Assembly (NCBI GenBank): GCA_020086605.1 | Contig: JACBWW010000069.1 | Coordinates: 552,293-616,292 of the forward strand | Source of the DNA: Lanius collurio | Taxonomy: Eukaryota > Chordata > Aves > Passeriformes > Laniidae | Direction of reading: 5' to 3' | DNA length: 64,000 nt | Shown here: one piece after another, positions 36,451-49,956 of the stretch | Position numbering within the stretch: position 1 is the first letter of the stretch | How the letters are laid out: each line of letters opens with the position of its first letter | Program-made: the position numbers and the translations under genes | The notes under the pieces: generated by a model | The model's input: the letters and a program-made list of their open reading frames with translations, nothing else | Database searches by the model: none | Told to the model about the DNA's origin: nothing

Positions 36451-37439
36451 AGAGCAATAATCAGTGTTAAACTCCCCGTGCTCTGATCCTGCGTGTGCTG
36501 GAACTTGTCCAAGTCCATTAATAATAAATTAAAGCAGCATGGGGGTAAAAAGCAGGATTTGATCTTAACAACCTGGAAAAGTGGGGCAGAAGGGGCAGCA
36601 GCCATGGAAGGAGGGCAGAGGTGGGAGCAGCTCCAGCAGCTCCAGCACTGAGCACCAGACAAACCAGGATTTCCTGGGTTTATTTTCCTAAAGGGCTTCA
36701 TCTCCAATGAAATCATCACAATGCCACCAGCAGGGACTGACACAGGGAGGTGGCACAGGGGGGAGATGGTCTCTTGCTCTGTGCCAGAGCCAGCTGAGCC
36801 ATTTCCAGGAGGTTCCCCGGGTCTCCTCCCCACCTGGGTTACCTGTGCTGGGTCACCCAGGACTCCCTCCCAGCCTTGTCCTGGGAGTCTGACATGTGCT
36901 ATGGGCATCCCCACGGGTGCTGACAGCTTGGGGAGGTGGTCCTCTGTCCAGTTCAGTCTGTCCATCCACCTCCATCAGCTGTCCTGCTCCCCAGCCCCAC
37001 CAGAGCTGCATTGGTGGCTGGTTCCTGCTTGGCCCTGCAGCTCCTCAGGGGAGCTCATGCTGGGGGAACATCAGAGCCAGAGATGTCATTGGAACTGTGT
37101 CACATTGCCCTTCGTTTACTGATTCCTACTCCTATTCCTCCTCTTGCTTTGATGGGGAAGAGGCTTTTAATCAATTTAAGTGGTGTTCTCTGAGGGTTGA
37201 TAGAATATTAGACTGTGGAAACTGGCTGATAAAGTGCACTTTGGTGTGTAACTGTGCTGTGTGCCTGGCATATCTCTGAATGTCAGAGGCCATGGCAGAG
37301 CACTGGATCTCTCCCTCTGTAACATGGAGTAAAAATGCGTTCAGTCCTTGGAGCTTAAAACCCCATCTCCTCCTGCAAGGCCATGTGTAGCTCAGGGCAA
37401 TCCTTCTTCTGTCTCTCCAGAGATGGGCCCATTACTGCA
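36451..37439. other. Noncoding unique sequence
   Basis: A 196-codon minus frame (36375-36965) overlaps plus frames of 61-133 codons. No recognisable domain. Confidence 0.5.
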
Positions 37440-37915
37440 GTGCTTGAGCAAGTGTTTATGGTGAAAAAGAGCACGGTATAAAACTAAAAGGTTAAAAAAT
37501 AGCCACAGGGTTTAATCTCCTTGTAAAGGTGAAGATCATGTATGTTTTACCTCTGGCTTGTACTTTGTATAAAGATAAGGCGGCATGGATGAAGTTATAA
37601 AGCGTGAAAAAGCATTTCTAAGAAACACTGATTTTTAAAGTGATGGAAAAATGTATAAGTAAGCAAAAAATCCTGTATGGCTTAGTGCATGACATAGCTA
37701 TTAAGAAGAAGAGAAAATGTGGAATAATCCATGTAATCTATGAAAAGAATATTTTCATAGACAGATTCTTTCACATGGAAATAATAACAGCAAAATCACA
37801 CATTTACATTTTATTTGCAGATTTTTGTACATAAGATTAATTGGCTATTGGTGAATTATGGCCACTATTACTTTTAATATGAATCCTTACAGTCAATAAA
37901 AAGTGAAGACAAAAA
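37440..37915. other. AT-rich block, candidate conserved noncoding element
   Basis: Rich in A, with TTAATTGGC, ATGAATCC and AATAAA motifs, and without repeat signature. A 64-codon Lys/Ile-rich frame (37640-37834) has no support as a gene. Conserved status is inference. Confidence 0.2.
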
Positions 37916-40900
37916 GCCACTGCTACTGTCCAGCAAGTCAGAATATGGCTGTAATTCATCCTGGAAGCCTGAAGACAAGATTTTTATTTCTTCACCCAAG
38001 GAGGGTTGATGTTGGTCCAACAGTTTGCTCATGGCTGGAGGATCCTGTGTGCAGGGGTCTGTGGGGGTTTGGCTCACAGAGCAGAGGGAAGAGCCTTGTG
38101 CATGGCACTGTGGGGTGGGTGCAGGAACCTCCAACAGGGCTGTGGTATGGGTAGCTGATCCTCACCAAAAATGGTGGAAAGTCGGTTCCTGGTGAGCAGC
38201 ACAGGCACCTCTGGAGAAGGAGCTTGGTCAGCTCTGGTCTGGCCATACCCAAGGGCATAGAGGATGAACAGGGTGATTTTACTCTTTGATTTGCTGTAAT
38301 AGCCTCCAAATACTGCTTGAGACCAGACAGAGATGAAGAATTGAAAGTAGTTAAGAGACAACCTGAGGCAACAACATTCCTCTGCCTGCCAACAGACCTG
38401 CTCCACATCAGCCACCCGTAGGAAGCAGCCCTGCAGCAGTGCCCTCGGCTCATCTCTGTCCCCAGGTCCCCATCCTCCTCCTATCCCATCCCACAGGCCA
38501 CACCGCCTCTGCTCTGCCACCCACAGCCTCCCATCCTGGAGGGGAACAGAGAGGAAAACTGTTCCACAAGTGTAAACTCAGTGCTCAGTCATAACCAGAG
38601 ATGAAGTTGGAGGATGCAGGGAGCTGAGCCTGTTGGAACTTGTGGGCATGTCTAAGGTTCTGTGTAAAAGCAGTAGGTGGGAGGGGGATTCATAGCCACT
38701 AGTATAAAAAGAAGAAGAAAAAGCAGAAAGTCTTCACAGGAATACTTGGAATCTCTTTTAAGGACAATGTACTGGCTCATGCAGGTTGGGCGAGTGTTTG
38801 CAGGAACACCTCTGCCTTAGGGCTACTGGGGCAGGTAATGCTGAGTTCAGTGTGCTGGACTTCATTTCCTCATTAGGAAATATCAGGAATATTACATTGG
38901 AAATGCCAAAGATTACCAACCAACCCCCTTTCAAACATAGCAGAGCAGAAGGAGGATTTCTCCCCCTTATTTGTGCAATAACGAGAGCAAGAAGCCGTGC
39001 ACTGACGCACTCAGTGGGCACATCAAAGCGTCTGCCCCAATCTCTCTGGCTGTAAATCTTGGGGTGTGTGATCCTGGCCCCTCTGATGGACACACAGCTC
39101 TGGCCACAGGATGCAGAGCAGCATGATGTAGCTGAGTGAAGGTTGGCAGAGCAATTTCAGCTGATGGTTTAGCAAGTGGTACTCCCAGATGGATTGAAGA
39201 GGACTTTATGATGCTTCTCACAAACTGTAAAGCTTTGTTTACCTGCCCTACAGAAAAATGAAGTAATGGGGAATTTTTTATTTTGCTTTTACTGTCAATA
39301 TTTTATTTGCAGTGCCAGAGTTGAGGGGCTGGATTTATGGGAACAGCTTATGAAGCTTTGGGCTCCCAGCAGCAGCCTCCGAGTGCTGGGCAGAGGTGCT
39401 GCTTCCATGGAGGTTTGGCATAACTTTCTTCTAACCCAACAGCAAATTGTTGGGTCACTGGTTCAGATACAAAAAGTATCTCCTGGGACAAAATTGTTTG
39501 CTGGATATACAGCTTGTATCATCAATTAAGTGATTTTCTTGTTTAGATCTTGTTGTGAAATGTCCTCAACCGTGAAATGGCTTTTCCCAGAGAAAGATTT
39601 GTGTTCGATTAAAGACACCAATACTCTCAGTGGGCAGCAAATTAACCTGGAAGGCTTCTCTGGGGAGTGGGGTCCTGGGAACGTGGTGTCTCCAGAAGGA
39701 ATTGTCCTCGATCCAGAGAACAGCTCAGGCTATCATCTGTGAGAATGTGGTGCTCCACAGGGCAGCCCCCCAGGCCGGGCAGGAGTCAGCTCCAATACCT
39801 ACTGCAACTTATGTCAGAAAACCAGGTGCTGGGTGGGAGGAAGGACAAGGCACGGGAGCAGAGCAAGGGGTGCCTGGCAGCACCTGCTTCCCTATATGTT
39901 GCAGGCAGGGATTTTGGGAAGTGCTGGCAAAAATGGTGATGTAGCACAGGGGCTGTTCCAGCCATGGTGCATGGATGGGAGGGAAAGGCCAGGCAGTGCA
40001 GGTGTGGGGACACCTCGGTGCCCACCACCCACAGCACCTGGCTCCCCTCAGGTGTCTTTTCCACCCTTCCCAGCCCTGGCTGTGCTCTCACCCAGTGCTG
40101 CCTGCAGATGCCAAAACATAGCTACAGCAGCCAGCGGTGTCTGTGTTTGCATCCAAGGACAATTTGCCCACCAGCCTTACTGCAGACCGAGAGCAGAAGA
40201 GGTGGAAATCAATGTGGTTTTGGTCAGAGGAGCACTCCGAAGCCCCTGGAGCTCCACAGGCTGAGAGCAGTAGTGACAGTGCTGTATGCTGGTGTGCATG
40301 TGGCATCGCTCCATCCCTGCACCACGCATGGGATCAGGGACAGCCTGGCTTCCACAGCTTCCAGAGAGGGAGATGATGGTGCTTTTGTCCCCATGTCCTT
40401 GTGCCAGAGGTACTTACTGGGGTTTGCTTCCAGAGAAAGTGCCTGTCAGCAGCAGTCACTCACGCTGTCCCCATGCCCTGTGTGGTCCTAATTGGTTTCA
40501 CAGGTACCTCTCACAAAATTACCTGTCACTGACACCAGGACTAAAAATGGGCAAAACCTTTACAGCTAGAAGGAGCGTGATGGATTGCCAGCTTCCCTGG
40601 GCCACACACTTACCTGAAGGATGTGCATTTCCTGGCGATTTAGAGCAATTATCCTTGCCTGTAACCTACATTTTCCATGAGTTCTGACTCCTGCCCAGGG
40701 TGGAAGAGGCAGTGAGCTTTCATTCTAAAATGAAATAATGTCTCAGGGTAGTCTTGACACAAATGACTGACGTGTGTGTTTGTGTTGGACAGAGACTCCT
40801 GTATCCATTTCCAGTCTCAGCACTGGGGTCATCTCTGCCCTCTGTACTGTGAGTTGGGAAGGGGACCATCCTGCCGCTGGCACAGCTGTGTTTGTGTTTT

Positions 40901-43900
40901 GGCATGGTTGGTAAGGGGGACAAGCAGGACCTGGTCACGGGGACAGCCTGGGGTCAGACCCGTCCTCAGGAGTGGTCCCTGGGGCTCCTCATGGCTCTGC
41001 CAGCTGCCACGGCACAGCCCAGACAAGCTTTCCAGTTCCCTGCTGCCACTGGAAACTGCCTCACCTTGTTCTGGAAAGGGATGTGCCCTTTGGTGTGAGG
41101 GTCTAGGAAATGCTCTCTTGGAAGGGGGAAGGGGAGGAAGAAAAAAGGAAAGCAAAGTGACGCTGCAGTTCTGAGCCTTGAGCCCTTCTGCCAAGGGAAA
41201 TAAAAGCCAGGATGAACATTCCCGGGCTGGTAATGGCACTCCCACAGAGAGGGGAGTCTCCAGCAGTGGAAAAAGAATGGTGGGGAGAGACCCTCAGTCG
41301 AGGAGATTGATTTGGTACTTTTCAATCAGTGCTACAGGCTCTCAGCCCAACTGCACTTGTTTCTTTCAAAATCATCAGCAAGACAATTATAGAATTTAAC
41401 ACAATCCTACAAATATTTGGGTGACGCTCCAGTTGAAAGAAATCAGGAATTTTTATTTGTTTATTTGTTTGGTATCTTATTTATTACCACACTACCTCCC
41501 TCTCCCTTTGAGTCAGGGGAGCCAGATGGCAGCACTTAGAGAAAGTCAACAGCAGCACTTTGGGGAAATAAAGTGTGTTCATTTAAAAATAAATAAATAA
41601 TCCATGCAGTCCATTAACCAGAGCTCAAGGCAAACAGCCTTAATGGTTTTCTTAGTTAAAAGGAAAAGACCATTCTGGAATCCTGGCAGATTCTGGGACA
41701 CACCTGCTGGGCCCACACAGTTGTCGCCCCATTTCCCTGCCTCTGAGTGCACCCAAAATACCCACAAGAGTGACCTGACCTCCTGGACATGTGGGTCTGC
41801 AGGGATGCATTTCCTAGGTCGGAGCTGACACCAGTGCAGAGATGGTGTGGCTAAGACACAGGAGGAAGACAGTGGTGGTAATTTATTAAACAAATAATTA
41901 GGTATCTACATACATAAATAAACAATCTTCCCCAAGTCTGTATAGAACCCAGAAGGATGTGCATGGAGACCAAAATCCTGCATGTTTGGCCAAGCTGAAA
42001 GCTCTTTTCAGAAGGGATATCATCCTTCTTCTCTCTTGGGGCACAAAGTGTTTTGTTTGGCAGACACCACAGTGCTGCAGTTATTCCACACCATTGGGAG
42101 CAAATCATAGCAGGAAACAAGAAGAAAACTCCATTGGCTACAGCTGTTCTCTTTTCTGAAGCCCATTTGTACCTGAGCAGTGGATAGAGATGTTCTCCCT
42201 GAAGAGCATCTGCTGAAGGTACGGCTCTCAGTGGGTCACCTGCTCCTCCCTGACCTGTCAGCATCCCACAGGATTTCAGTATCCCACGGGATTTCACCTG
42301 GCTTTGCACCACATGCCCTCCACATCTGAATGTCTCTGGGTTGGGCACCAGGAGAGGATGGTGATGGGGCCACAGTGAGAATCTTCCACTGTTCATGGCC
42401 AGAGGCTCTGTGCTGGAGGACCTGGTGATGCTTGGCTGCATGGAGCCATTTTCCCAGAGCTGAGGACCAGCACTTGAAAGACACTATGGGGGAAATGAGC
42501 AGAGGCGGTTTCAGAGAGTTAAACTCATTAAACTTGAAAATAATACTATCCATGATCATAAACATTTTGGAAAAGCCAGATGGTTTGGTTTAAAGGAGAC
42601 ATCAAAAAACTCCAATTTGAAATCCCAAGTGAAAGAAGTTTTCTCCTATGAATAAGGTTTTTCAGAAATCTTGATTTTTACATTGATGCCGTTTACTCCC
42701 TCATCCTCTGTTTTTGGTAGCAATAATTTCATTCTCATGCAAAATTAAAAATTGATGAGTTTGAAGCCACTGGTGACCCAAAGGCTGTTGCCTTCTCCCA
42801 GGTGGACACTGTGGAGATGAGTTTGTTGCCAGAGTTGCTATGGCTGTGTCATGCTGCAATGGTTTCACCCACTAGCCTTCACTCCTGGGGGCTCTGAGAA
42901 GGATCCCCCAAGGAGGGCAGAGCTGTGCCTGCAGTACAGGGGCAGGAAGGGAAAGAGGAATAGCAGCAGGGGTCTGGGTGGATTCGCTCTGAGATGTTTT
43001 CCTGCAACCACATTCTGCTTTAAATTCCTCAGAAACTTCTTTCTCCCAGTGCCAATGGATGTGTTTCCTGTTCTGTCCAATGACTTTCAATGTATCATCA
43101 AACTTACTTTTATAGTGAATATTATGTGGTTTAAATGTTTTACTGTCTCACATCTTCCTCTGAACTTTTGTATAGATTTTGCTCTTGTTTCTGCTGAGAA
43201 GTCTAATTTCCCATGGATAATGTCTCTTCTGATTCTCCTTTATATTTCCATTTTATGCCACTGTGAGAATCAAGTGCTTTTGCTGTTAATATGAACCTGT
43301 CATTAGACTTTCCCAAGACTGATTAATTAATAACTGAGATGGCTAGATGGATTAAATAAATTGAGCACCATCACCCTGCCAAAGCCAGAACTCTCAATAA
43401 ACTCCACAGGAATTCCAGAGGGGATAATTTTCACTTGTATGTTTTTGCTTCCAGCCATGTCCTAAGTGTGGCTCTGAAGGAACCATGGCAGAGCTCCTCA
43501 GGAGAGATCTTCAGCCTGTCAGTGGAAAGTCAACAGGTTCTCTGGAAAAAAAAAAAAGAAAGAAATCCTCTGTGGGTGCTTGAGCAAACCCAACACAAGC
43601 CTCCACAAGCTTTGCTCTTCTCAAACTGTGGTGGGGATTTGCTCCCTGGGAAGAGCCCAGGCTGGCTGTATCCCGGGAAGGACACAGGCTGCCCCGCAGG
43701 GCTGCTCACCCCCGGTGTGATTCCCGGTGGGGTCAGCACGGCGAGCTCCGGGCTCGGCGTTCCTGCTGAGGGGTGGTCTCGAATGGGGCAGTGAAAGGTG
43801 AGCAGCTTCCTGAGGGTTTTCTGAGCTGCATCAGCTCCATGGGATGCAGCAGGAGCAAGGAGGGCCTGGGATCCCAGAGCTGGGCAGGAGGAGGGAGGAG

Positions 43901-44334
43901 AGGGGTTGGGCCAGCCTGGGCAGGCTGGGACAGCTGCTGTGCTGGTGCCACCATGCCTGGCTCAGTCCCTGAGAGCTGGCACCGAGAGGGACGTCTGCTA
44001 TCAGAGCTGTCAGCCTCCAGGAGAATGCCTGGTGTTCCTTCAGTGACCTTCCACTCCCAGCTTGGTTTAACACCTTCCCTGCCAAGCCTTATGTGCCTCC
44101 AGCTCACTTCACCATGTATTTAACATCAGTTCAGGGACCTGGCAGAAAGGTGTCGAGCTGGAAAGCTCAGCCATATTTCCCTGCTGTTTCAATTGGTCTA
44201 AAGAAGATTGTTACCTTGTTCTACAGAGCTGCACCTTTTCTGGCCCCAGTCCATCACAGCAGAAGGAAGGATACTGGTGAGGACATCTGAAACCAGAACA
44301 CTTTCCAAAGAAGCTCCTTGCTCTTCTGGTTTTC
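37916..44334. other. Noncoding unique sequence
   Basis: About 6.4 kb without a recognised gene, LTR or CR1. Tetranucleotide-like TTTA/TTTG runs lie at 41451-41473 and (AAAT)n at 41586-41601. Open frames reach 196 codons (41851-42441 minus) but overlap and show no recognisable domain. An A12 run lies at 43546-43557. Confidence 0.5.
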
Positions 44335-44612
44335 AGTCTTGGGCAGCAAGTAACAAGCAACAGGTGAAGGGATAATGGCCTCAAATTGCACTGGGGGAGA
44401 TTTCGATGCAATACCAGGGAAAATTTCCTCAGTGGAAGAGTTGTCCACCCTGGCACAGCTGCCCAGGGCAGAGGTGGAGTCCCCATCCCTGGAGGAGTTT
44501 AAAAGCCATGTGGATGTGGCACTCAGAGACATGGGTTCATGATGGCCTTGGCAGTGCAGGGGGATGGTCTGGAAAGGTCTGTTCCAACCTAACCATTTCT
44601 CTGATTTTTTGG
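44335..44612 (+). mobile_element. CR1 LINE fragment, 3' part
   Basis: 'gataatggcctcaaattgca', 'tggcacagctgcccagggca', 'ccatccctggaggagtttaa' and 'ccaacctaaccatttctctg' occur in CR1 order. The copy is diverged. Confidence 0.88.
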
Positions 44613-44769
44613 TTCAACCCTGCCCACACCACCCCTGCCATTGACAGCAGCTGTCACCCACAATCTGCTCCTGGGAAACATTGGAGGCAGGGAAGACATC
44701 CAGCACTTCTCTCTCATACATATAAAAATATTTCTTCCTCTTGCAATAACAAAATTAAAAAAAATCAAG
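44613..44769. other. Short unique spacer
   Basis: No feature recognised. Confidence 0.5.
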
Positions 44770-45210
44770 TTTCTGTGAAAACCTCACAAAGAGAAAGATG
44801 AAAATCACTGAAAACTCATTAGAAAACACATTAGAAAACAAATCTTATTCAGCCTCATCTGCATTTAACATTTTAAACTTGGTATTCTTAATATGCTTAA
44901 GAGCACAGTTCATTTAGATTTAAGGTAAACACTTAGCTAAATATCAAACATTAATAGAATTTTTGTAGAAATATTGGTTTGATGCTACTTGCAGAGTATG
45001 GTTTCTTACAGATAGAGGTACAAGCCTCGATATGCGTAATTACTCTGCAGAAAGTTTTAAATGATGAAGCAATTCAAAAAAAGGCATCAAGTTAAATAAT
45101 TATATGTAAAATAAAATTAAAGAAATGAATAGTTCATTATCTCTTTTAAAAGCTTTTATTTTACCTCCAGGAATGAACATTTTTGATCTTATCTGCACCC
45201 TGGTAGGAAT
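44770..45210. other. AT-rich block, candidate conserved noncoding element
   Basis: About 440 bases with ATTAATAGAA, ATATGCGTAATTA and TTAAATAATTA motifs, few open frames and no repeat signature. ATATGCGTAATTA looks like a composite octamer/homeodomain site. Regulatory function is inference. Confidence 0.25.
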
Positions 45211-46034
45211 AAAGTGCTGTTGCTCTCATCCATGACACATGGCTTCTCCTCCAGCTCCACAAATCTCCATGAGGGAGCAGTGGAAGGGGGTGTTTATAAT
45301 GCCGAGGTTGGATTTAAGAGGTGTGTGTGTGTGTGTGCTGCTCCCCTGCGAGCGAGCTTTAAATCTCCTGTGATCACACAGAGTACACCAACCCACTTTG
45401 CCATATTTCTGCTATAAATGGGAACCAATTCATCGCTGCCAACTTATTCCTCCTTCTCTCAAACCAAACAGACATGACTAGAGGGTAAAAAACCCCAACG
45501 CAGTGCCACCAGCGAGTGAAAAGAGGCGTGTGAGGGGTGTTGGGGTCAGGAGACGCTTCCTGCACGCTTGGCCATCGTTTTCTGCCTGACTCAGTCATTG
45601 ACATTCAAGTTTGCCACCAGAAGAGCATCAGTGCTACAGGCAGGAAGCTGGAGAAATGTTCAAACAACCATCTCAGGAGGAGGAGAGTTTAGGAAACAAT
45701 CTTGTGCAATTAAAAAAAATAAAAATCTTCCAGGCGGCAGTGAAAGTTGCCTGTGGAAAATCAGAGTTTTCTTCCTTTTTATAGCAGAAGAGAAAGCTGG
45801 AAGCATTGGAGTTGTGGTCACTTTAAGTGACTTTGATATCCACCCTGCTCTCAGTGGGACATTTGGTTTGAGACCTCACAAGTCTCCTCCTTTCCACACT
45901 ATTTCCCATGCTGTGGTTATGTGCCTGTCCATCCCAGCAAGGCCAAAGCAAGGGCAGGGTCTCAGCACGGATCTTGCTGAGCCTTTTTCAGGTGCAGCTG
46001 GGCAGGGTGCTGGGCCATCCCGTCCAGGCCATGC
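45211..46034. other. Noncoding unique sequence
   Basis: A (GT)9 run lies at 45321-45338. A 181-codon plus frame (45568-46113) runs into the CR1 tail that follows and shows no recognisable domain. Confidence 0.45.
45321..45338. repeat. (GT)9 microsatellite
   Basis: Nine uninterrupted GT units. Confidence 0.9.
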
Positions 46035-46110
46035 TTTGGCCAGGGAAGGTCAGGACAGACGACCTCTGAGGTCCCTTCCTGGCCCGGGACTCTGTGATTC
46101 TCTGGTTTCT
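46035..46110 (+). mobile_element. CR1 LINE fragment, extreme 3' end
   Basis: 'acgacctctgaggtcccttc' followed by 'gggactctgtgattctctgg' matches the CR1 terminus. It is short. Confidence 0.65.
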
Positions 46111-48029
46111 TGAGCAACAGCAACTTCAGGTACAATTTCGTGTTCTGTTTCTTCTTGAGTGAGAAGCAGAGAACTCTTTTGGGAGCTGAAGATTTCACTT
46201 TCTTAAAACCCAGAGATTATTTTGAAATAAAAACCCCAAAGAGTCTCTTTGTTCTGTCATAATAAACAATAGAATTTCAGCTTCTTTCATCCTGCGAGCT
46301 CTGCTGTATTTGCTGTTATTGTAGCTGATCATGTGGACAATAATCAGTCTGATAAATATTAGCATTTTTTTTGGGAAAAAGGTGGCTTTAATAATCAGTT
46401 ATCTGCAGATTTCAGTGTCCTCTGTACTCAAATTAACTCACCTCTCTTTTTAGGGGCCCTTCTCTAGGACAGTCCATGTCCTGCCATGAGGTCTGTCCCT
46501 GCTCCATGCCCAAACTGGGACACAAACCACATGTGTCTCATCTGGCTTTTTTTCCCAGCCCCATCTGACAATCCTCTTGCATGTTCTGTCTAGACAAGAA
46601 AACTTGTTTCACTGAAAAGTTTTAAATCTCTTCTTGCAGGAATCTTTTAAGATGAACTAAATAATTGTGCTTTGTCTATGTTTCTGCCAGTTTGTCTGTA
46701 AAAGTCTGCTATGTGTATGTTACCTCTCCATGTTTTCTTTCTGCTTTGCATCCGGTCCTTCTGCAGAGCTGCACAGAAGGGAATCCTCTGTTCTCAGGAG
46801 CTCTGAGCTCACAGCCCAGGTCTGCTGGTTCATTGCACCCCTGGGATGCAATCCCCAGTCTTCCTCCAGCTTTGCTCTGCAGTGTGAATGGACTAATGGG
46901 AATATTTGATATCAGGAGACACACACAACCAAGGAAGCTGAGAGCAGGACGGACATTGGACATCCACGGACCTTTGTGCAGCCAGTGCCGTTGGGATTTG
47001 CTGCTGCAGTTCTCACCTGCAGTAACACTTCTGTAAGTGTTGCTTTTGAGCCATGCTGGTGATGAGATTCCTTTGGGTCAGCTTCTTTCTCCTGGTTTGT
47101 TCCAAGGGCAGTGGTGTCCTTCATGGGCTGGAGGGTCCCTCCTGGCTCCTCTCTGTTGTGTGTCCTCATCCCCTCCTCACCAGAGCCAAGCCAGTGCAGG
47201 GGATCTGGCCAAAGCTCTTAATGAGCTTTAATGAGTGTGATTTTCTACTCCTGGGAGTGGGCTGGGAGTTCTGTCTTTGTCACCATCTTTATTGCATTTA
47301 ATTAATTACTGATGTGGCTCCTGTGCCGAGCACATCCTGTACTGATCTGTGTGTGCATGTGATGGCTGAACCCTTCACATTGGCTTGGCAGGTTTGGGTC
47401 AGAGTCTGCTCTGCCATGGCTGCTCAAGCAATGTGCTGAGTCCTCTCAGCCACTGCTGCTCATGGAGGATCTCCCTGGAGCACCGTGCACCCCTCACCGG
47501 TTGTCCTCCTGCAGAGCTGTCTTCCAGCTCCCGTGTCTCTGCACATATGGAGGTGTCTTTGCCAGTGTGATCTGCAGTGCTGAATTTTGTGTCTAAGCAA
47601 AGAGCTGGGTGGGTGCTGCAGGTTCCAGGTGTTGTGGTGGGGCTGCAGGGCTCGAGCAGCATTGCCCCACATACATTGGGAAGCCCAGAAATCTCTCTGT
47701 TCCATCATGCCCATTTCAGCCCAGCACCGGGACAACCCTTGTGCTGACATCCCATGTGCCACCTGCCCCTGCCCTGCCCTGCCAGCGCTGTGTACTCAGG
47801 CTGTCCCACATCCTGGTGCCTGCTGCCACTCCCCACCTCTGGCAATGGATGTCTGGCTGCGGGCACTTCTGCAGGTGGGACCTGGACTGCTTTGCCAAGG
47901 GGTGCTGAGCATTGTGCAGCTCACTTATGCTTCAGCTATGCCGCTGCCTTTCCCCACTGGCTTTACATTATCTGTTAGACCAGTTTTCCAGTGTTTCTTT
48001 GGAGTTTGATCCCATTAAGTGTTGATCCA
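46111..48029. other. Noncoding unique sequence
   Basis: No gene or repeat recognised. Open frames of up to 140 codons overlap on both strands at 46665-48009. Confidence 0.5.
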
Positions 48030-48727
48030 TCAATGTTTCATCTGTATCTCTAAAAGCTGCTTTAGGTATTGACTGTCCCTGGGTTACTCACTTGGTGCTT
48101 ATCTCAGTAAATCCTTCACTTGTGCCATGGAAATAAAAAAAACTTTGATATTTATATGAAAATACTTTTGTTTAGAAAACAATTGTGATTTACAGCTCAA
48201 ACAGGCTTTCTCGATTTCTATTTAAATTTATGACTCCTTTCTAGAAGTGCCTTCTGGGGACATTTCTGTCTCTTTCAGTGCATCTTCATGCTCTGAATAC
48301 ATAATTTAGTATGAGATCCCTCTCAATGATATCCCTCCAGCAGCTGGGGAATTGAAGATGCTTGCAAAGATTTGAGTTTGAAATGTTTAACTGTCATTAA
48401 TTTGCAGATTACAGTCAGAGAGCTTTGTAGATTGTAATGTGTGATGCAATTACATTCTGCTAATGTAATATATCTAATTTTTTGAATAGATGATTTGTTT
48501 TTCTATTTCCAATGCTCAAAAGCAAAGAGATTTATAATCCAAAGTGCTAACTCAGGTGGGATAATTTACTGCTATGGTTATAGTGAGAACATCCTCTGCC
48601 CAGACTTTCCTGTTTGCTGGATTTCACTTGGTCAAGCAGAGAGAAGGAGTGGCTGTGTTCTGTATTAGCAAGGTATTTTATTATTTAGAGGCACAGTCCT
48701 ATCTCTGAGTGCAGGAACGCTTTAATA
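48030..48727. other. AT-rich block, candidate conserved noncoding element
   Basis: The best candidate is 48350-48560. It holds TTAACTGTCATTAATTTGC, TTTGCAGATTACAG, CAATTACATTCTGCTAATG and ATCTAATTTTTTG with no repeat signature and almost no open frame. Dense ATTA/TAAT cores suggest homeodomain binding. Function is inference. Confidence 0.28.
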
Positions 48728-48800
48728 TCACAGACTTATTTGTGTGGGAAGGGACCTTAAAGACCATTCATTTCCATTCATTTCCAACCTCTGACAATTC
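48728..48800 (-). mobile_element. CR1 LINE fragment, extreme 3' end
   Basis: 'tatcacagacttatttgtgt' is followed by 'gggaagggaccttaaagacc' and 'tttccaacctctgac', the reversed CR1 3' end. A 10-bp unit, cattcatttc, is duplicated inside it. Confidence 0.75.
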
Positions 48801-49956
48801 ACATATTGCATCAACATCTCTGTTAAAACACTTTCACTCATATTAACTTGCATAAAATGAGAAATGCAAAATGATTATTAAGCATCTTATATTTAACTAT
48901 ACCTCACACTCTCAGATGGGGCTGCACTAAGAGCTTGGAGTGTAACCAGTGCTGCTGGACAAGTGCAGTGGCTGGGGGTTCCCAGCACAGATGATGCACT
49001 GGTGTGTCACCCACCTGACCACGTGCTTGGTGGAGGAATCACTGGCTTTGGTCTCTTGGATCTGATCCCTGTCCTTCCAGGCATTTGCTCACGCAGGATA
49101 AAGGCTTGCCTGTGAAGTGATTCACTGACTGTGGCTGTGATGAAGACCATGCTGTCAGCTGGCAGTGAAACCCTTCCTAGGATACATGACTTGTAATTTA
49201 GTCAAGCACCAGAGCTGAGAACTTAGAAATGCACCATTTCTGAAAGCTCTTACCCTAAAACACTTCTGTTCTTTGACAGAGGGGTTGACTTGCACTGGGG
49301 ATGACTGGGCAGAAGGGAATGGTGCCAGCTGCTTCCCCAGAGACCCACAGGATCTTCCAAGCCCTCAGGGAGGCTTGGCCCTTTTTTCTCCTCCTGAGAG
49401 TCTTAGGACTGCTGGGTGCAGCTCAATATTAGGCATTCAAGTCTACCTCTGATTTGCATAAGAAGTTCAGAGATAATTCAATAAATGCTATCACAGCCTC
49501 AGAAAAACTTGTTGAGGTTTAATTAGATAGAACAGTAATTTTATCTGCTATTCATTGTATTAAATGTTCCAACAGTGTATTTATTTTTAGTGGAAGGAAT
49601 TAATTTTGTAATTATTAGTGTTGGGTTCTTTTGGAATCTCTGAATATATTACCTGCTCTGTTTGTGCCTTTTAGCATCATTGTGTGCCAGATAGTTCTGG
49701 GCTCTGTCTATTTTTCCTGTTAAATCGGATCTGACACCGTGCTGGGAATCAATATGCTGTTAAAAAAGGGTTAATTGCTCTGTTTGTCTTTCCCCATGGC
49801 TGCTGGGGAGGATTCCCTGGCACAAGCAGCTGGAGTGGTGCTGCAGCTGTGACACACTCCTCTGCACGCCCTTGTCCCGGTGGTGACCCAACCTCAACAG
49901 TCAAATTTACGCTTCACTGGCGTTGATTTCATCCTGGAGCACTGGGATGGTGGGCT
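48801..49956. other. Noncoding unique sequence
   Basis: No gene or repeat recognised. About 49440-49790 is AT-rich. Almost no open frame of 60 codons or more exists here. Confidence 0.5.

Noticed and set aside
39964..40491. 175-codon plus-strand frame
   Set aside because: It overlaps other frames of similar length on both strands and shows no domain.
45568..46113. 181-codon plus-strand frame
   Set aside because: Its last part is a CR1 tail and the rest has no recognisable domain.
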